A DNA stretch of 64,000 bases, taken from assembly GCA_964036665.1 (NCBI GenBank), contig OZ038526.1:682001-746000 (forward strand), given 5' to 3'. The DNA comes from Gordius sp. MW1. Its lineage: Eukaryota > Nematomorpha > Gordioida > Gordea > Gordiidae. Positions within the stretch are counted from its first letter, which is position 1, and every line of letters begins with the position of its first letter. The notes under the pieces were generated by a model. It saw nothing but the letters and a program-made list of their open reading frames with translations. It was not told the origin of the DNA and ran no database searches. Below, one piece after another: positions 1 through 11,794 of the stretch. The translations under genes were made by a program, and so were the position numbers.

Positions 1-84
1 CTCTTATGATTTTTCATGGATTTTAATCCTTTTATCTTTGAGCCTCCCTTGACTATATTGTCCTCTCCTCGTTAAAGGATCTTG

Positions 85-385
85 ATTTTTACCCTCTTTC
101 TCACCAGGGGGGAGGGAGTGATTTGCCCTCCCCCCTAATTTTTACCATCTTTCTCACCAGGGGGAAGGGAATGATTTGCCCCTCCCCCCATTATTTTTTA
201 CCCTCTTTCTCACCAGGAGGGAGGTTACCCTCTTTCTCACTGGGGGGAGGGGGTGATTTGCCCCCCCCCCTTCCCCCTCTCTCTCACCCGGAGGAGCCCC
301 CCCCCCCCCGGATGAGAAAAAGGGTAAAATTCAAGGGTCACCCCCCCCCCTCCCCATTGGTGAGAAAGAAAGTAAAAAATAAGGG
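85..385. repeat. Minisatellite with an inverted half
   Basis: About four copies of a 55-60 bp unit run from 85 to 270. Each has a 'taccctctttctcacc' core followed by G-rich and then C-rich stretches. The complement of the same core recurs at 310-385 (gtgagaaagaaagtaaa), so the block can fold back. The open frame across it is low-complexity proline-rich and is not believed to be a gene. Confidence 0.7.
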
Positions 386-400
386 GGGGGGGAATTAAGG

Positions 401-1990
401 GGACAGCCAAGATTTGTATAAAAAGCAGAAAAATAATGTTTTATATTAATATATTATGTTATTTAACTTAATATTCAATACAACCTTACAAAATGTTATT
501 AAGATGAATATAATTATATCATTTAAAGGACAGCCAAGATCTCTATAAAAAGCAGAAATCAATGTTTTAAATTACCTTTCTCAAATTCTTTAATGTATTA
601 TCTCATGGGATAATTGACGTTCAAATTTAAAAACGCCATGGTATAACAATGAGATCGTCACAAGTAACAATGCTTTTTCCGAATCCCCACCCAATCCCCT
701 GCTAGTGAACGTGATATAACGTCAAAACTAATTATTTTCTGCTTTTAACGAATAGCAATTCGGGATTGACGTTCGCTATTTTACAACGTTCTAGATTTCT
801 GTACGCTACACTGGGGCAAAATCAAAAAAAGGCGGCAATTATTAGTGAGGCGCCGTTAATTGAAACAAAGTGGAGCAACAAAAAATATAGGAGGCTGAAA
901 TTTTCAATGGTCAAACTCAGCGTTAAGGGGCTAAAGCAAAAAAAACGGGATAAAAAAGTGGGACGTGACGGGACGGGACAGTAAACAAATGTAAATAAGC
1001 CCATAAATTGCATAACAATGAAAAATTGATTGGTTCATATTCTCATGACAAGTAGCATTTAATCTACAAGTTTGGGAATTAAAGTTATTAGCAATAAAAG
1101 AGTTCCTTATTTGTTTAAAATTTATTACTTTTTAACAAATTTAATAAATCAGGGTAAATTTTTACTTAGTGTAGCAATTTTGTAAAAAGTTGAGAATTCG
1201 AGACGAGACCGAGATTTTTTCAGACCGAGATGAGACGAGATCGACATTATCATAATCGCCCGAGACGAGACGAGATATTGCCTTCGGGGTGGAGACGAAA
1301 TCGGAACACAACTACCATAAATTAATACAATAAATAACACATCTTTGTACATTATAATGCACAAATATAAATGATTTTTTGGCAGGCGTTACATCTAGGC
1401 CCGGCCGGAATCCGCTAGGTTACATTGAGGTCCATCAACGTTGTTTTTGCCGGGCCGTGCAGCTTTCTAATTCAAACAATCTAATTCTAAGACCTCAATC
1501 TATCAGTGTTTTTGTCTGGCAACAAAAGCTGCCGAGATAATTATTATTAGCCTCAATAAATAAATTCCCATAACTATTTTACCAAATCTATTATTTATTT
1601 GAATTTTAAAAAATATTCCTTTTTTTATTCAAATCAAGTGAATTTGAAGTAGCTAAATACGCTTTTTACAAAAATGATAATTTATACGAGTAGAAAATAT
1701 TTGTGTGAATATTTTAATAGCACTATGTGAGGTTTTCATCATAATCCTTTATTATATTTTAGTAATTTTAATTTGCATAGACATTTGAAAAAAACTTTTG
1801 ATTATAATATTACAATAAAGATGCTGTATAAGATAATAAAGGGTGAAAATTGTTGAGTTGACATAATTCCATAATTTAATATGATATTTATTTAAAACCC
1901 AAGTTTTTTATACTAATTTCCACTTAATTTTTAATAATATTTGCTTTGAAAGCTTAAATAGATGCATTATTAATTGTCAATAAAATTCAC
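401..1990. other. Gene-free stretch with a short direct repeat and a CGAGACGAGAC-rich island
   Basis: No convincing coding sequence. A direct repeat beginning 'ggacagccaagat' occurs at 401-450 and 528-575. At 1195-1315 there is an island of iterated 'cgagacgaga' motifs, similar in style to the iterated subterminal motifs of the hAT-like elements at 13639 and 42769, but I could not define its ends. The rest is AT-rich. Confidence 0.5.
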
Positions 1991-4900
1991 GAATTTTTTA
2001 TTAATCTTCTTTCTATGACTGCTTGTCACCTAGGCTGGTGGTCAGTCCTTTCAGCATTCGTTTCCATTTGTTCCTATGTTTACATAGATCTTTCCTTATC
2101 TTGTGGACTTTCATATCATGCTGTATTTTATGAATCCAGGTAAGCTTGGGTCTTCCTCTCCGTCGTTTTCCTGCGAAATTTATCATCTCTATTTTCTTTC
2201 CTACGTAGCTATCGTCCCTTCTTTAGACATGGCCATACCATCGTAGTCTATTTGTTAGGAGCTTTGTCGCAATTGATGTAGTACCCAAAATTCTTCTTAT
2301 TTCTTCATTTCGCCTATGGTCCTTTTTGCTTACTCCTAGCACCCATCTTAGCATTCTCATCTCCATGGCCGCAAGACGTTGCTCTTCTCTTTTACGTATA
2401 GCCCATGATTCCGAGCTATACAGGACTGTTGGCTGTATGATGGATTTATACAGCGCGCCTTTTAGTCTTCTCGGGATGTTTTTGTCACACAGAACACCTG
2501 TCAAGTCCCTCCACTTGAGCCATCCGGAATTTATCCTTGCTTGGATTTCTTTATCCATTCCACCATCCGACTGAAGTGTTGATCCTAAATATTTGAAGGA
2601 ATCCACGCTTGTAAGTTGCCAATCGCCTAAAGTAAGGGATGCACTTTTCTGGTTTTCATCCGATTTGAACTTTGTCTTCATGTATTCTGTTTTCTTTCGA
2701 TATACCCTGAGATCACTTTCTTCTATTGCATTTACCCATCTATTTACAGTATTAGCCAATTCTTGTTCACTTATGGCACAGAGGATTATATCGTCTGCAA
2801 AGATCATTGCCCAGGGAGCTTCCTCGCCCAAATCCTTGGTAATATTTTCCATTATCATTATGAATAGGAAGGGACTAAGAGCTGAACCTTGATGGACTCC
2901 GGTGTTAATGGCAAAGCCCTTTGTAGTCCCTACCGTTGTTCTAACGTAAGTTCTATTTCCATTGTACATATCTTTTATTGCTCTGACGTATACTTCTGGA
3001 ACATTGTATTCTTCAAGACATTTCCAAACTAAATTACGAGGAACTTTGTCGAACGCTTTTTCTAGATCGATGAAACACATGTGCAAATCCTCTTCCCTTT
3101 CTTTAAACCGCTCCATTAATCTTCAAACACTGTTTAGGGCGTCTGCTGTAGACCTCTCCGGCATACATCCGAATTGATTATCTCGAATTTGAACCAAACT
3201 CCGAAGTCGTTTTTCGATCACTTTTTCTTACACCTTGAAAGTGTGACTCATAAGCTTTATCCCTCTGTAATTGTTGCAATCTTGAATGTCCCCTTTCATC
3301 TTGTATATCGGGATCATGTAGCTATCCCTCCACTCGTTAGGCATTACCCCCGTTTCAAGATATTGTTGAAAAGGTTGGCGAGGAATTGTGCACCAGTATT
3401 GCCTAACGCTTTGACCTCTATCGGTATATTGTCGGGTCCAAGAGCTTTTCCTGACTTTAGTTTACCCATAGCAACTTTCACTTCCGTTTCCGTGATCCAG
3501 TCCGCTGTGTTTAATTCTCCTATTGTATTTTCCTGGTTAGTGTATTCGACTACAGGCCCCTTTTCAATTGATAAATCGCTATAATAGTCCTACCATCTTT
3601 GTAGTATATGGCTGTCGTGTGTTAGTATTTCTCCCTTTTGACCCTTAATTAGCCGGCATTCTAAGTAATCTTTAGAACTTCGGGCCCTTGACTTTGCGAT
3701 TTTGTAGATCAATCTTTCTCCTTCCTTTGAGTTTAGTTTTACATTTATATCGTCGTACACCTTGTTTTTAGCTTTCGCTAAGAATTTTTTAGCCGATCTT
3801 TTAGCTACTTGGTAAGCTTGCTTATCATTACTATCCTTGCTTTTATACCAAACTTTGTACAATCTCTTCTTTTCCTTGATACATTTTTGCACTTCTTCAT
3901 TCCACCACCAAGTCTCCTTGAGAATTCTTTTAGTTGGCTTGCTTTCACCGAGTATTTGTCGTCCCGCTTTTCGCATTGTGGCAGCTATACCATTCCATTG
4001 ATCCTCACATAAAGTATTTTCCTTAAATTCAGCATGTTTAATTACTTGTTCCTGAAAATGTTGAATATTATCCTTTAGTTTCCTCCATTGTATAGTAGCG
4101 GCTACTCTTTGTACTTTTTTCCCTTTAAGGCCCTTTAATATAAAGTCCATCACCAACAGCTTGTGTTGGCAGGCCAATATTTCACTCGGTATTACCTTAA
4201 CATTTTGAACATACTTTAAGTGAGCTCTGTTGACTAGAAAGAAATCTATCTGAGTGGTACGGCTGCCGCTTTTGTACGTTATAAGATGTTCCTGTCTCTT
4301 TTTGAAGAAGGTATTTCCTATTGCTAGGTCAAAAGCTTGAGCAATTTCTAGAATTTCCGTACCTCCTTCATTTCTTAGGCCGTAACCCCGACCACCGTGA
4401 TTTCTTTCAAATCCTTCCCTTGATTTGCCCACGTGTCCATTGAGGTCCGCTCCGATAATTATTAGTCCCTCTTTACCGAATTGGGATAGAACATCTTCAA
4501 GCTCCTTCCAAAAACACTCTTTTTCCGTCTGAGAGCATCCACTTTGAGGGGCGTATGCTGATATAACGTTTATCGTAGTAGATTTATATCAAAGCTGTAT
4601 CGCCATAATTCTGTCATTGATTCTTTTAACGTCAACGACAGTTTGCTGAAATTCTTCCGATAGGACTATACCAACGCCATTCCGGTGAGTTTCTGTACCG
4701 TAAAAATATAATTTGTATCCGTCACCTATGTATTTTGCCTTTTGGCCCTTCCATTTGGTCTCTTGTATACAAGCGATATCGATTTTTCTCCTCCTTAGGA
4801 CGTCTGCCAATTCTCTGCTCTTGCTAGTCATTGTACCAATATTCCATGACCCAAACTTTATCCTACTCAAATTAATGTCTTTAACCGCTTCCGTTTGTTG

Positions 4901-5040
4901 AGAGAGCGGTAGCCTTCGTTTATTTCCCACACATTCCAGGCGAAAAATGCGCGCGTCGCTTAAGGGGGACGCCCTAGCTTGGTTTTCATGCTGCTTCTTT
5001 GTTGTAGTATACATTTTGGTTTAAATGGAATGAGGGATAT
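1990..5040 (-). mobile_element. Decayed RTE/CFDP2-like non-LTR retrotransposon (LINE copy 1)
   Basis: Reading leftwards, 5014-4589 encodes the N-terminal half of an APE-type endonuclease (motifs GSWNIGTM and CIQETKWKG). 4432-3590 carries the endonuclease C-terminus (ERNHGG and QIDFFLV) and a linker. 3590-3116 is a frame-broken entry to the reverse transcriptase, and 3116-2223 is the RT core, with DLEKAFD as motif A, HQGSALSPFLF as motif B and FADD as motif C. After a stop at 2223 the C-terminal tail with GKRRRGRPKLTW continues to about 2037. The 3' end is near 1990. Frameshifts and stops separate the blocks, so it is inactive. It belongs to the same family as the copy at 29890-32830, whose 5' untranslated region shares 'gacgccctagc'. 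The clade name is from general similarity. Confidence 0.88.
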
Positions 5041-5307
5041 TGATATCTCGGCCTTCCAAGCCTGACGGAACTATGTTAGAGTTTGGCGCTTGACTACCTA
5101 CGATTCTTTATGATGCAGTCATTATGGTGAATTAAACTTTTCTTTAGACCACTCGTATTGATAGGCGTAATCTAGCACTTCCATTTCACTAGCACTCCCT
5201 CAAAAAGCCCTGCCGTTTATTTTATTTTATATACTCACTCACAAATATTTCATATATAAAAGGCGCGCGTATTATAAAATATATATGTATAACGTGTGTA
5301 TAGATCG
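5041..5307. other. AT-rich spacer between two retroelements
   Basis: About 270 bp between the LINE and the next retroelement. The first part may be LINE 5' untranslated sequence. No gene is seen. Confidence 0.4.
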
Positions 5308-5477
5308 AAAAATTAAGGGGTATTACTCTAGCTGGCGCAAAAACAGTTAGCGAGCAAGAAACAAGATGAAATTCGTATTTTACAGGTGCCGAATTATACT
5401 GTGTTTCTTATACTAACTAAGGGTCTTTTGCCCAGGGCATACCGGTTGAAGTTCTGTGGTATGCCCTTAATTTTCGA

Positions 5478-6700
5478 TCATAGCATGAGACCTCGAATTC
5501 TTTCCCAGTGATCCGGGGCCGGCATCCAGGACCTTGAAGGTGCATCGGCTGGGTTCGCATTAGTAGGGATCCATTCCAGACCCTGTTTGATGGTTAGCAT
5601 TCTTTCCCCTCCGATAATGTGTATTATTTTGGAGAGGGCTTCTTCTAGATGGGGTGCGTGTGCCGAACCTTTCTTTAGAATATAGAACGCCGTTTTAGAG
5701 TCTATGCAGATTTTAGGCTTGAGGTTTGGGTATTCTGACTCTACTCTTAACAGTGCTGGGGGAATTGCTAGCATTTCCAATAGGTTGATGGTGGGTATGA
5801 ACGACTGGCATCTGAAGGCTCCCATGGCGTCTGCTTTGCTAATAGACATATTATGGCCTCGAAAGGATATTCCCAGGTATTTTGTAGAGGCGTCCGCCGA
5901 TACCACATGAGAGAACGTCAATTGCATAGGTAGTGGGAAGGTTAGTGATTCTTGTAGTTCCATGAGCTTGACCGTCATCCACCTGGTGTTGAATGGAACT
6001 GGGTTGTTGCTCAGAAATAAATTGTACCATGGGGACATGAATTTGGACCACCCCGTCACCATATAAATGTAATGCGTGAGGATTCCCAGGCATATCTGCG
6101 TCACCAGCGGGTGTGGTTTCGTATTCGTCGTTGTGAAGTGGGACATGATTCTGGAAGCCGCCTCGATTTTTTCGAAAAACTTGTCATTGATGTTGAGCGT
6201 GTGTCGTATTAGGTTGATATCGATACCCAAATAAGATAGGTCTTGCACGGGGGTTAGGATTGATTTGTCCGGATTGATAGAAAGGTTCCACTTATTGCAC
6301 ATTTTCTGAAACGCTCTGGTGTTTTCTTTGACTATCTCGTATGTGGGTCCATATATCAACACGTCGTCGAGGTAAACATTGTATCTGCATGTGGTGACCG
6401 ACTTTGCGCACAGATCGAGCATGATTTGTTGTAATACGTAGGGGGAGAAACTTGCCCCCATAGGGAGGACATTATAACAGTATTTTCGTCTTTCAATCTT
6501 GAAGCCAAATAAGTGACCGATAGCTGGATCTAGAGGGATAGAGAAAAATGCGGACTTCATGTCAATTTTAGTAGCAAAACGAGCTTCCTTTAATTATGAG
6601 GCAATTAGCGGGATGGATTTGAGGGAAAACGGGTATTTTATGAAGTTGCGTGAAACCGTGCCCAGGTCTGCTATTAATCGAGGACTCCCGTTACTCTTGG
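5478..6700 (-). pseudogene. Reverse transcriptase-RNase H of the 5308-8318 element
   Basis: The 360-aa open part starts at 6560, but homology extends upstream to about 6700, across an in-frame stop near 6597. Visible RT motifs are KIDMKSAFF (motif A), PMGASFSPYVLQQ (motif B) and YLDDVLIYG (motif C, catalytic DD). A connection follows, then RNase H with SADAS, NLLEMLA, CIDSKTA and NPADAPSR supplying the four acidic residues. The ORF ends soon after RNase H with no H2C2 zinc motif or D,D-E core. YLDD plus NPAD-x-PSR is unusual for gypsy elements. Start and clade are uncertain; the RT-RNase H identity is firm. Confidence 0.8.
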
Positions 6701-6843
6701 GTATGAAGTACATGGACGATGGTATCGTGGCTGTTGATTCCCGTTCTTTTGAGAATCGATTACTTCGTATGCTAACGGTCTGTGTTCTCGTGAGATAGGG
6801 TGAACTCTGGTTGGCACGAAGTAGCTCCCTCCGTTTTCGGCTA

Positions 6844-7365
6844 TTACTCTCCTATCGTAAAGTGGCTCCCATGGCGTGCCACTTTGTTCGTAAAGGAAGA
6901 TTGAGAATGATGAGGTCTTAGGATGGTTGTTTCGATGTTGAGTGGATGGATGAAAGTGGAGTGAGAGAAGTTAACGATGGGGATTTGGGGAAAAAGGGGG
7001 ATGTTGGATGGTTCGCTGATGATCGGTGGATCCTCGCCGTCAGGACCCACCACCGTCCAATCGTTTTGGAGATGTTCCGGCACATTAGCAGGAGCGGGTG
7101 GGGCCGTGATAAAGGGCGGATCGGGCTCCTCTATCTCCGGACCATTGTCAGGGGAGATCGTGTTTAAGGCGAGACTCCTGGCTATAGAAGTGATGTTAGT
7201 TAGCCAGCCAGGAATCCGTTCGTCCCCCACTGACCTCGGCGGGTATACACCGCTGCCGAGGGTCGCCGCCACCTTCCGGACGTAGGATCGTTTCCTACGT
7301 CCTATCCTCCGACGTCTCCTTCTTTCTTGGCGGGGGCGCCCTTCTTGGATTTTGAGATCGACCAC
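6844..7365 (-). pseudogene. Proline-rich linker ORF of the 5308-8318 element
   Basis: A 173-aa frame lies between the Gag-like region and the RT. Residues 10-30 are very basic (RQERRRRRRIGRRKR), which could bind nucleic acid. The middle is rich in proline and acidic residues. It ends just before the RT starts, so it is probably a spacer or the N-terminal part of the polyprotein. No enzymatic motif was found. Confidence 0.4.
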
Positions 7366-7483
7366 TTTGACGAAAGGAACTGGCTTGCTCTGTGTATTCT
7401 GCGCGGGGCCGTGTATACGTCCTATAGGTATTTACTGGTTCCGTGTAAGAGCCCAGCCCATTTCTTTCAGCCCAGTCTTTTGA

Positions 7484-8304
7484 TTATCCCGTGACCGCTT
7501 GCCAGCCGTAGTAAGTTGCTAATGCCAGGGTTTTTACTCTGTCTGAGAACTTATCAATGGTGTCATCAAAGCAGTCGATAGACTCTCCCATGGACAATAG
7601 GAACTCGGCTTCATGACGCTGATACGGTGGGATTGATAAATTTTTATCGCAGGCCTCTTTTAGGGCTTTCAGTCTTTTCTTCAGGAGTTCTATATTGGTA
7701 GGTTCCATAGTTGGTGAGCACTTAGCTTTTTCAATATCGATAATTCTTTTCAACTCCGCGTCGGTGAGCATGTGCATTTTGGCGGGTAGTGTTGGTCCCC
7801 AATGTGTGAGATCCTCCGCGGATTCGTAAATATGGGATGACGTGGCGTGTACTCCGCTAGTCGCGGGTCTTGTTTCTCTGCTGGTCGGTCCCGGCAAGCG
7901 TGATTCCAATAACGCTTCCATACGGTTCATTTTTGAGGCCCAGCCGGCAATCAATGAATGTAGCTGGTTAGCTGATGGCATCGATTCCCTTTCAGGCGTT
8001 TTCAGGGGTGAGAGATGGCTTCTGTCACCACTTCTGATTCCGTGAGGACCTTGTCTGTTTGCCCAGGTGGTAAGTAGTTGTTTAAGAACGATGTTTGTGA
8101 GAACATGTCTGTCATCGGGATCATGGTTTGGACCGTCGATACAGAGGAGGTACCAGGGGTAATATAGGTAAGAGTAGTCATAACGATCTCTCTCTTTCCT
8201 CTTGGCATAAGGCGAGGGAAGGGGGGTTTGTGGGTATGGGGAAGAAGGGAAGTGGAAGAGGATAACAGGGGGAAATTCTGATGTTGGTAATAGTAGTTCC
8301 GCAC
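7484..8304 (-). pseudogene. Gag-like region of the 5308-8318 element
   Basis: Two overlapping-style frames (8304-8002 and 7981-7484) lie upstream of the RT. The second, 165 aa, has a predicted helical coiled stretch (LLKKRLKALKEACDKN region) and ends in a region rich in helices, as in capsid domains. No CCHC knuckle is seen. Assignment as Gag rests on position upstream of the RT in the same orientation, not on a recognised family. Confidence 0.4.
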
Positions 8305-8419
8305 AAAAATTAAGGGGTTATTAATACTAATTTAAAAGCAATATGTGTTGCTCAAACTTATGATAGGGCTTCAGTAATGAAGGGAGAAAAAAATGGTGTG
8401 CAAGCCATTTTAAGTGGGG

Positions 8420-8650
8420 GTCAAAGGAGCACATCAGAGCTCATCAGGAAAGGAGCACACTTTGTTATTATAACCCAAACCCTAACCTTAACCCTTACCC
8501 TGGCCCTAATTCTTACCCTAACCCATATATTTACTTGTTATGATATCACTAGGACATGTTAATATAAAATATTTTGTGCTAAGACAATTTGTTAAATTCA
8601 TCCTGAGCAGTGTGCTCCTTTTCTGATGAGTTCTGATGAGCTCCTTTGAC
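8420..8650. mobile_element. Short inverted-repeat element with a telomere-like core
   Basis: The 41-bp arms 8420-8460 and 8610-8650 are reverse complements at 38 of 41 positions (GTCAAAGGAGC... and ...GCTCCTTTGAC). They enclose 149 bp that includes a degenerate CCCTAA array. No coding capacity. It resembles a non-autonomous DNA transposon (MITE). The target duplication is not clear. Confidence 0.72.
8472..8525. repeat. Degenerate interstitial telomere-like array (CCCTAA)n
   Basis: About eight CCCTAA-like hexamers with substitutions (CCCTAACC, CCCTTACC, CCCTGGCC). This matches the common animal telomere unit TTAGGG on the other strand. It sits inside the inverted-repeat element at 8420-8650. 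Confidence 0.75.
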
Positions 8651-8689
8651 CGGTTCCCGCCATTTTTCATTAATCAAATTCATTAGCTT

Positions 8690-9825
8690 TATATGTGCAT
8701 TAATGCTATGCTCACAAATTAAATTTGGTCTTGATGAAAATTTGCTCCACAATCCCTCCCATCTGCTAATACCTTTTTTAGTATATTACATAATGTGCAC
8801 AATTTGTTTTCAGTTTCAGCTGTCCACCCACTATGAGAAACTAAAATATATGCAAGAGATGTTAAATATTAAGCATAAAACCATTGAACTTCCTTGTGCA
8901 GTGAGATGGACAAGTAAATTAAAATCGATGATGGGACATTTGCATAATTATTCTGCAATAATTGATTATCTTAAAAATTTAGAAAGGACAAATAACATGG
9001 CTCAGGCCAATGGGATTTACATAACCTTTTGTCTTTTGATACAATTCTGAATTTAATAATATTTTAATATATTTTTGAAATTATTCAAAGTTTAGAACGA
9101 ATTTCTAAGCGCAAATATTTGTTTAATAAATGCAATTACAACGGTTAATAGCCTAATATTAACTTTAAATGATATTAGAAATGAGGATCCTATTAAATTC
9201 TTTATAAGGCGAAAGATTAAACTTCAATTTTTGATTTATTACCTTCTAAACGTATTATAAAACCAAATAAGTATGACACGTTTTACTTTTTTGAATCTAC
9301 TAATTCATTAATTGATTTCAAAATTGATTTATATTATCCTATCATCGATAGAATAATGGCAGAATTTAACATTTTCGGAAATAAATTGTAATTTTTATAA
9401 GTCCTTAGAACCCTTCATCCCCTTTTTTTGCGATAAATCTCTTAATTAACCATTATGAATTAAAACTGGAAGATTCCGAAATAAAATGACAAAAAATTAT
9501 GTAATATATTATAATTCTTTAATTACGAATAAAAGGCAATGATACTTTTTCACTTATTAAAATTTTGCCCTCAATAGTGTTTCCAAGTTTTATTATTTTT
9601 GATTAAAATAATTTTAACTATCCCAATAACTTCATGTTCATGCGAAAGATCGTTCTCATTGCTAAAACGGATTAAAACTTATCTTCGTTCCACAATTGGA
9701 CAAGATAGGTTATCTTCCTTACCTTTATTGAGCTTAGAACATGACTTTATAAATGTTATTCCCCCGGATGATATTACAAATTCGTTTGCAACATCGAGTA
9801 AAAGGCGAACTAATATTTAAAGACT
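8690..9825 (+). pseudogene. Dead hAT-family transposase
   Basis: The 8646-9050 frame contains a hAT-like segment (HYEKLKYMQEML, then the RWTSKLKSMMG region). The middle, 9050-9598, is degraded with many stops. 9599-9820 carries the hallmark C-terminal dimerisation motif, with SCSCERSFSLLKRIK then LRSTIGQDRLSSL. The N-terminal BED finger and much of the catalytic core are missing or unrecognisable. An inverted partial copy of the 8850-8910 part lies at 9940-9990, showing local rearrangement. Confidence 0.8.
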
Positions 9826-11794
9826 TTTAATATTTAATGAAAAATTATCTGGACTTTTAAACTTGTTTTAAACTTTTTAACGCTAAAATATATTAAAATA
9901 TTATTAAATTTACGAAAATTCCATCCTGGATTCGATAGAGTTGTCCATCTCACTGCTTATTGTTTAACATATCTTGCATATTTTTATGTACCACATGCAC
10001 ATATAAAGCCAATGATTTTCCACAAAATTGTTTGTACACCATTTTTTCCCCTTTATTAGTGATATCCCATTATAAGTTTGATAAATTAATAATAATAACC
10101 AATTCCTGAATTTCATAGACAATTGTTAACGCATCAAAACTTTTAAGGGATAAAAATCCTAAAAAAATTCATTATGTTTGTCTTTGGACGCTAAGTTGTT
10201 CTGTGCATCTCACATCTCTAATTTCATCAAAATTATCAAATAAAATTTGGATTCATTTAATTTTGACAGAATATTTTTAAGGTTCATTTAGCCGTTAATT
10301 TATTAGTTCACTTTAATTTTGAGGTGGTGTAAGGGGGGGGGGGGGGGGGTCGTGCAAATATATCTATAATATCAGTGGCAATAACTTCTAAATACTCATT
10401 ATCAAACGAATTTTAATTTCACAATTAATTTTTTTTATATTTTATGTTATAATTAGGCCTTTTAATGATCACCTTAAAAAAGGCTTGTAAATGTTCTCAT
10501 TGTTTTCCTGATATAAATGCTGCCTGAAAATGCTGCCAATATTGCATATATAAAATTAAAATTTGTTATATATATGGCCAAGATTTTTGAGGTTGTGGCA
10601 ATAATTTTTATAAAAACTTTGTTATATAGTTTTTTAACTGTTTGTATTATTTTTAAAATGTCAAAGATTTCTTGTCAATATCCCCGTTCCACTTTGTGCC
10701 CTTACAATTCATTTATACAAAGGTTATTATACCATGTGAAATTTTCTATATTGTTTCAACTACATTACTTTGTTTTATTTATGAATAAATCTTTTTTATT
10801 TTATGCCCTATAAACATGAGGGTCTGAGATATACCAGTGTGATGTTATTAGAAAAAATACACAAAGTAATAGCAGAATTTTAAGTTTGTCCAACGTTTAT
10901 GAGGGAAAAAATTTTCAATGCCTTTGACCCATGGTCGTATCCAGGTTTTGGATGTAAAACATAAATATTTTTAATTTTTAAGGGTTTTCGTAGGAAAATT
11001 TTTTTGTCCCCCACCTACGCCCATGGATTGACCAGCTCAGCCCCCCCCCCAAGGCAAAAAAGCTAGCTACGCCACTGGTCCCTTCCACCCAGAGTGACAG
11101 CGCAATAGGGCCAAATAAAAGTAGTTAGAAACACTATGCTCTTCAATAATATAAAACCTAAAACTTTTATATTAATTGTCTTTAAAAAAAGTTATTTTTT
11201 GTTGTATGGCTATGTGCCCTAATATTCAGTCGATCTCTCTTATTATAAAAGTAAAATTAACTTAATTCTGTTGAAGTGTTTTATGGTAATATATATTAAT
11301 AATTAAAAATCTGTTTTTGCTCTAGGTCTAGGTTAAATCCAAATTTTTACCATGATTTTTATGACTCATTACAATAATTATGAATCCGAATTTGAATTAT
11401 AAGGCTATAACCAACATTTTCTTATTTGGACGATGATTTTTGTCGCAACGTTGGCATTTAAAAATATTGTGTTTTAAAAGACCTGCCGCCTTGCGTCCTC
11501 GATAGCTTTTGAATCATAAAAAATATTTTCCTGAGTCTCCTTATGGATTTGTGAATTTGCGCTTTCATAAAATGAACACTTTAAATGATTGTATCAAATT
11601 GAAAAAAACAATTTAATTGGGTTAATTACGTTTTTCGTCAACATAAACAACCATTAAATAACAATTTTAAATCCGACTTGAGAGATGGGAGGATGGAGCG
11701 AAATTACTGTCCATAATTCAAATTCTTTCCAAAAACAATCTAACAACATATGAAGAGAATTCTTTAAATCAGAAATGGAACAACATTGATAGAT
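9826..11794. other. Gene-free AT-rich stretch with poly-G run and mobile-element remnants
   Basis: It holds an inverted hAT fragment at 9940-9990, a poly-G run near 10334-10350, and a remnant ending in '...gctagctacgccactgg' at about 10930-11090. No supported gene. Confidence 0.5.

Larger units (their letters stand above)
5308..8318 (-). mobile_element. Decayed retroelement with YLDD reverse transcriptase and RNase H, no integrase seen
   Basis: Three coding blocks lie in one direction: a Gag-like region (8304-7484), a proline-rich linker (7365-6844) and RT-RNase H (about 6700-5478). The same 14-base string, AAAAATTAAGGGGT, occurs at 5308-5321 and 8305-8318 and may mark the two ends. No tyrosine recombinase or integrase fits in the space left after RNase H. 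At least three reading-frame changes and a stop within the RT make the copy inactive. Motifs do not look like ordinary Ty3/Gypsy. The alternatives are a DIRS-like element, a BEL-like element, or a relative of the hepadnavirus-like insect retroelements. Confidence 0.6.

Noticed and set aside
123..398. 91-aa proline/serine-rich ORF
   Set aside because: It is the translation of a minisatellite and its inverted copy; no gene signals.
2326..3584. Several plus-strand ORFs across 2.3-3.6 kb
   Set aside because: They are antisense shadows of the LINE reverse transcriptase.
8461..8530. True chromosome end or fusion point
   Set aside because: The array is short, degenerate and inside an inverted-repeat element; both sides are ordinary sequence.
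10334..10350. Poly-G run as a functional element
   Set aside because: A bare homopolymer, possibly length-variable or a sequencing artefact; no further structure.
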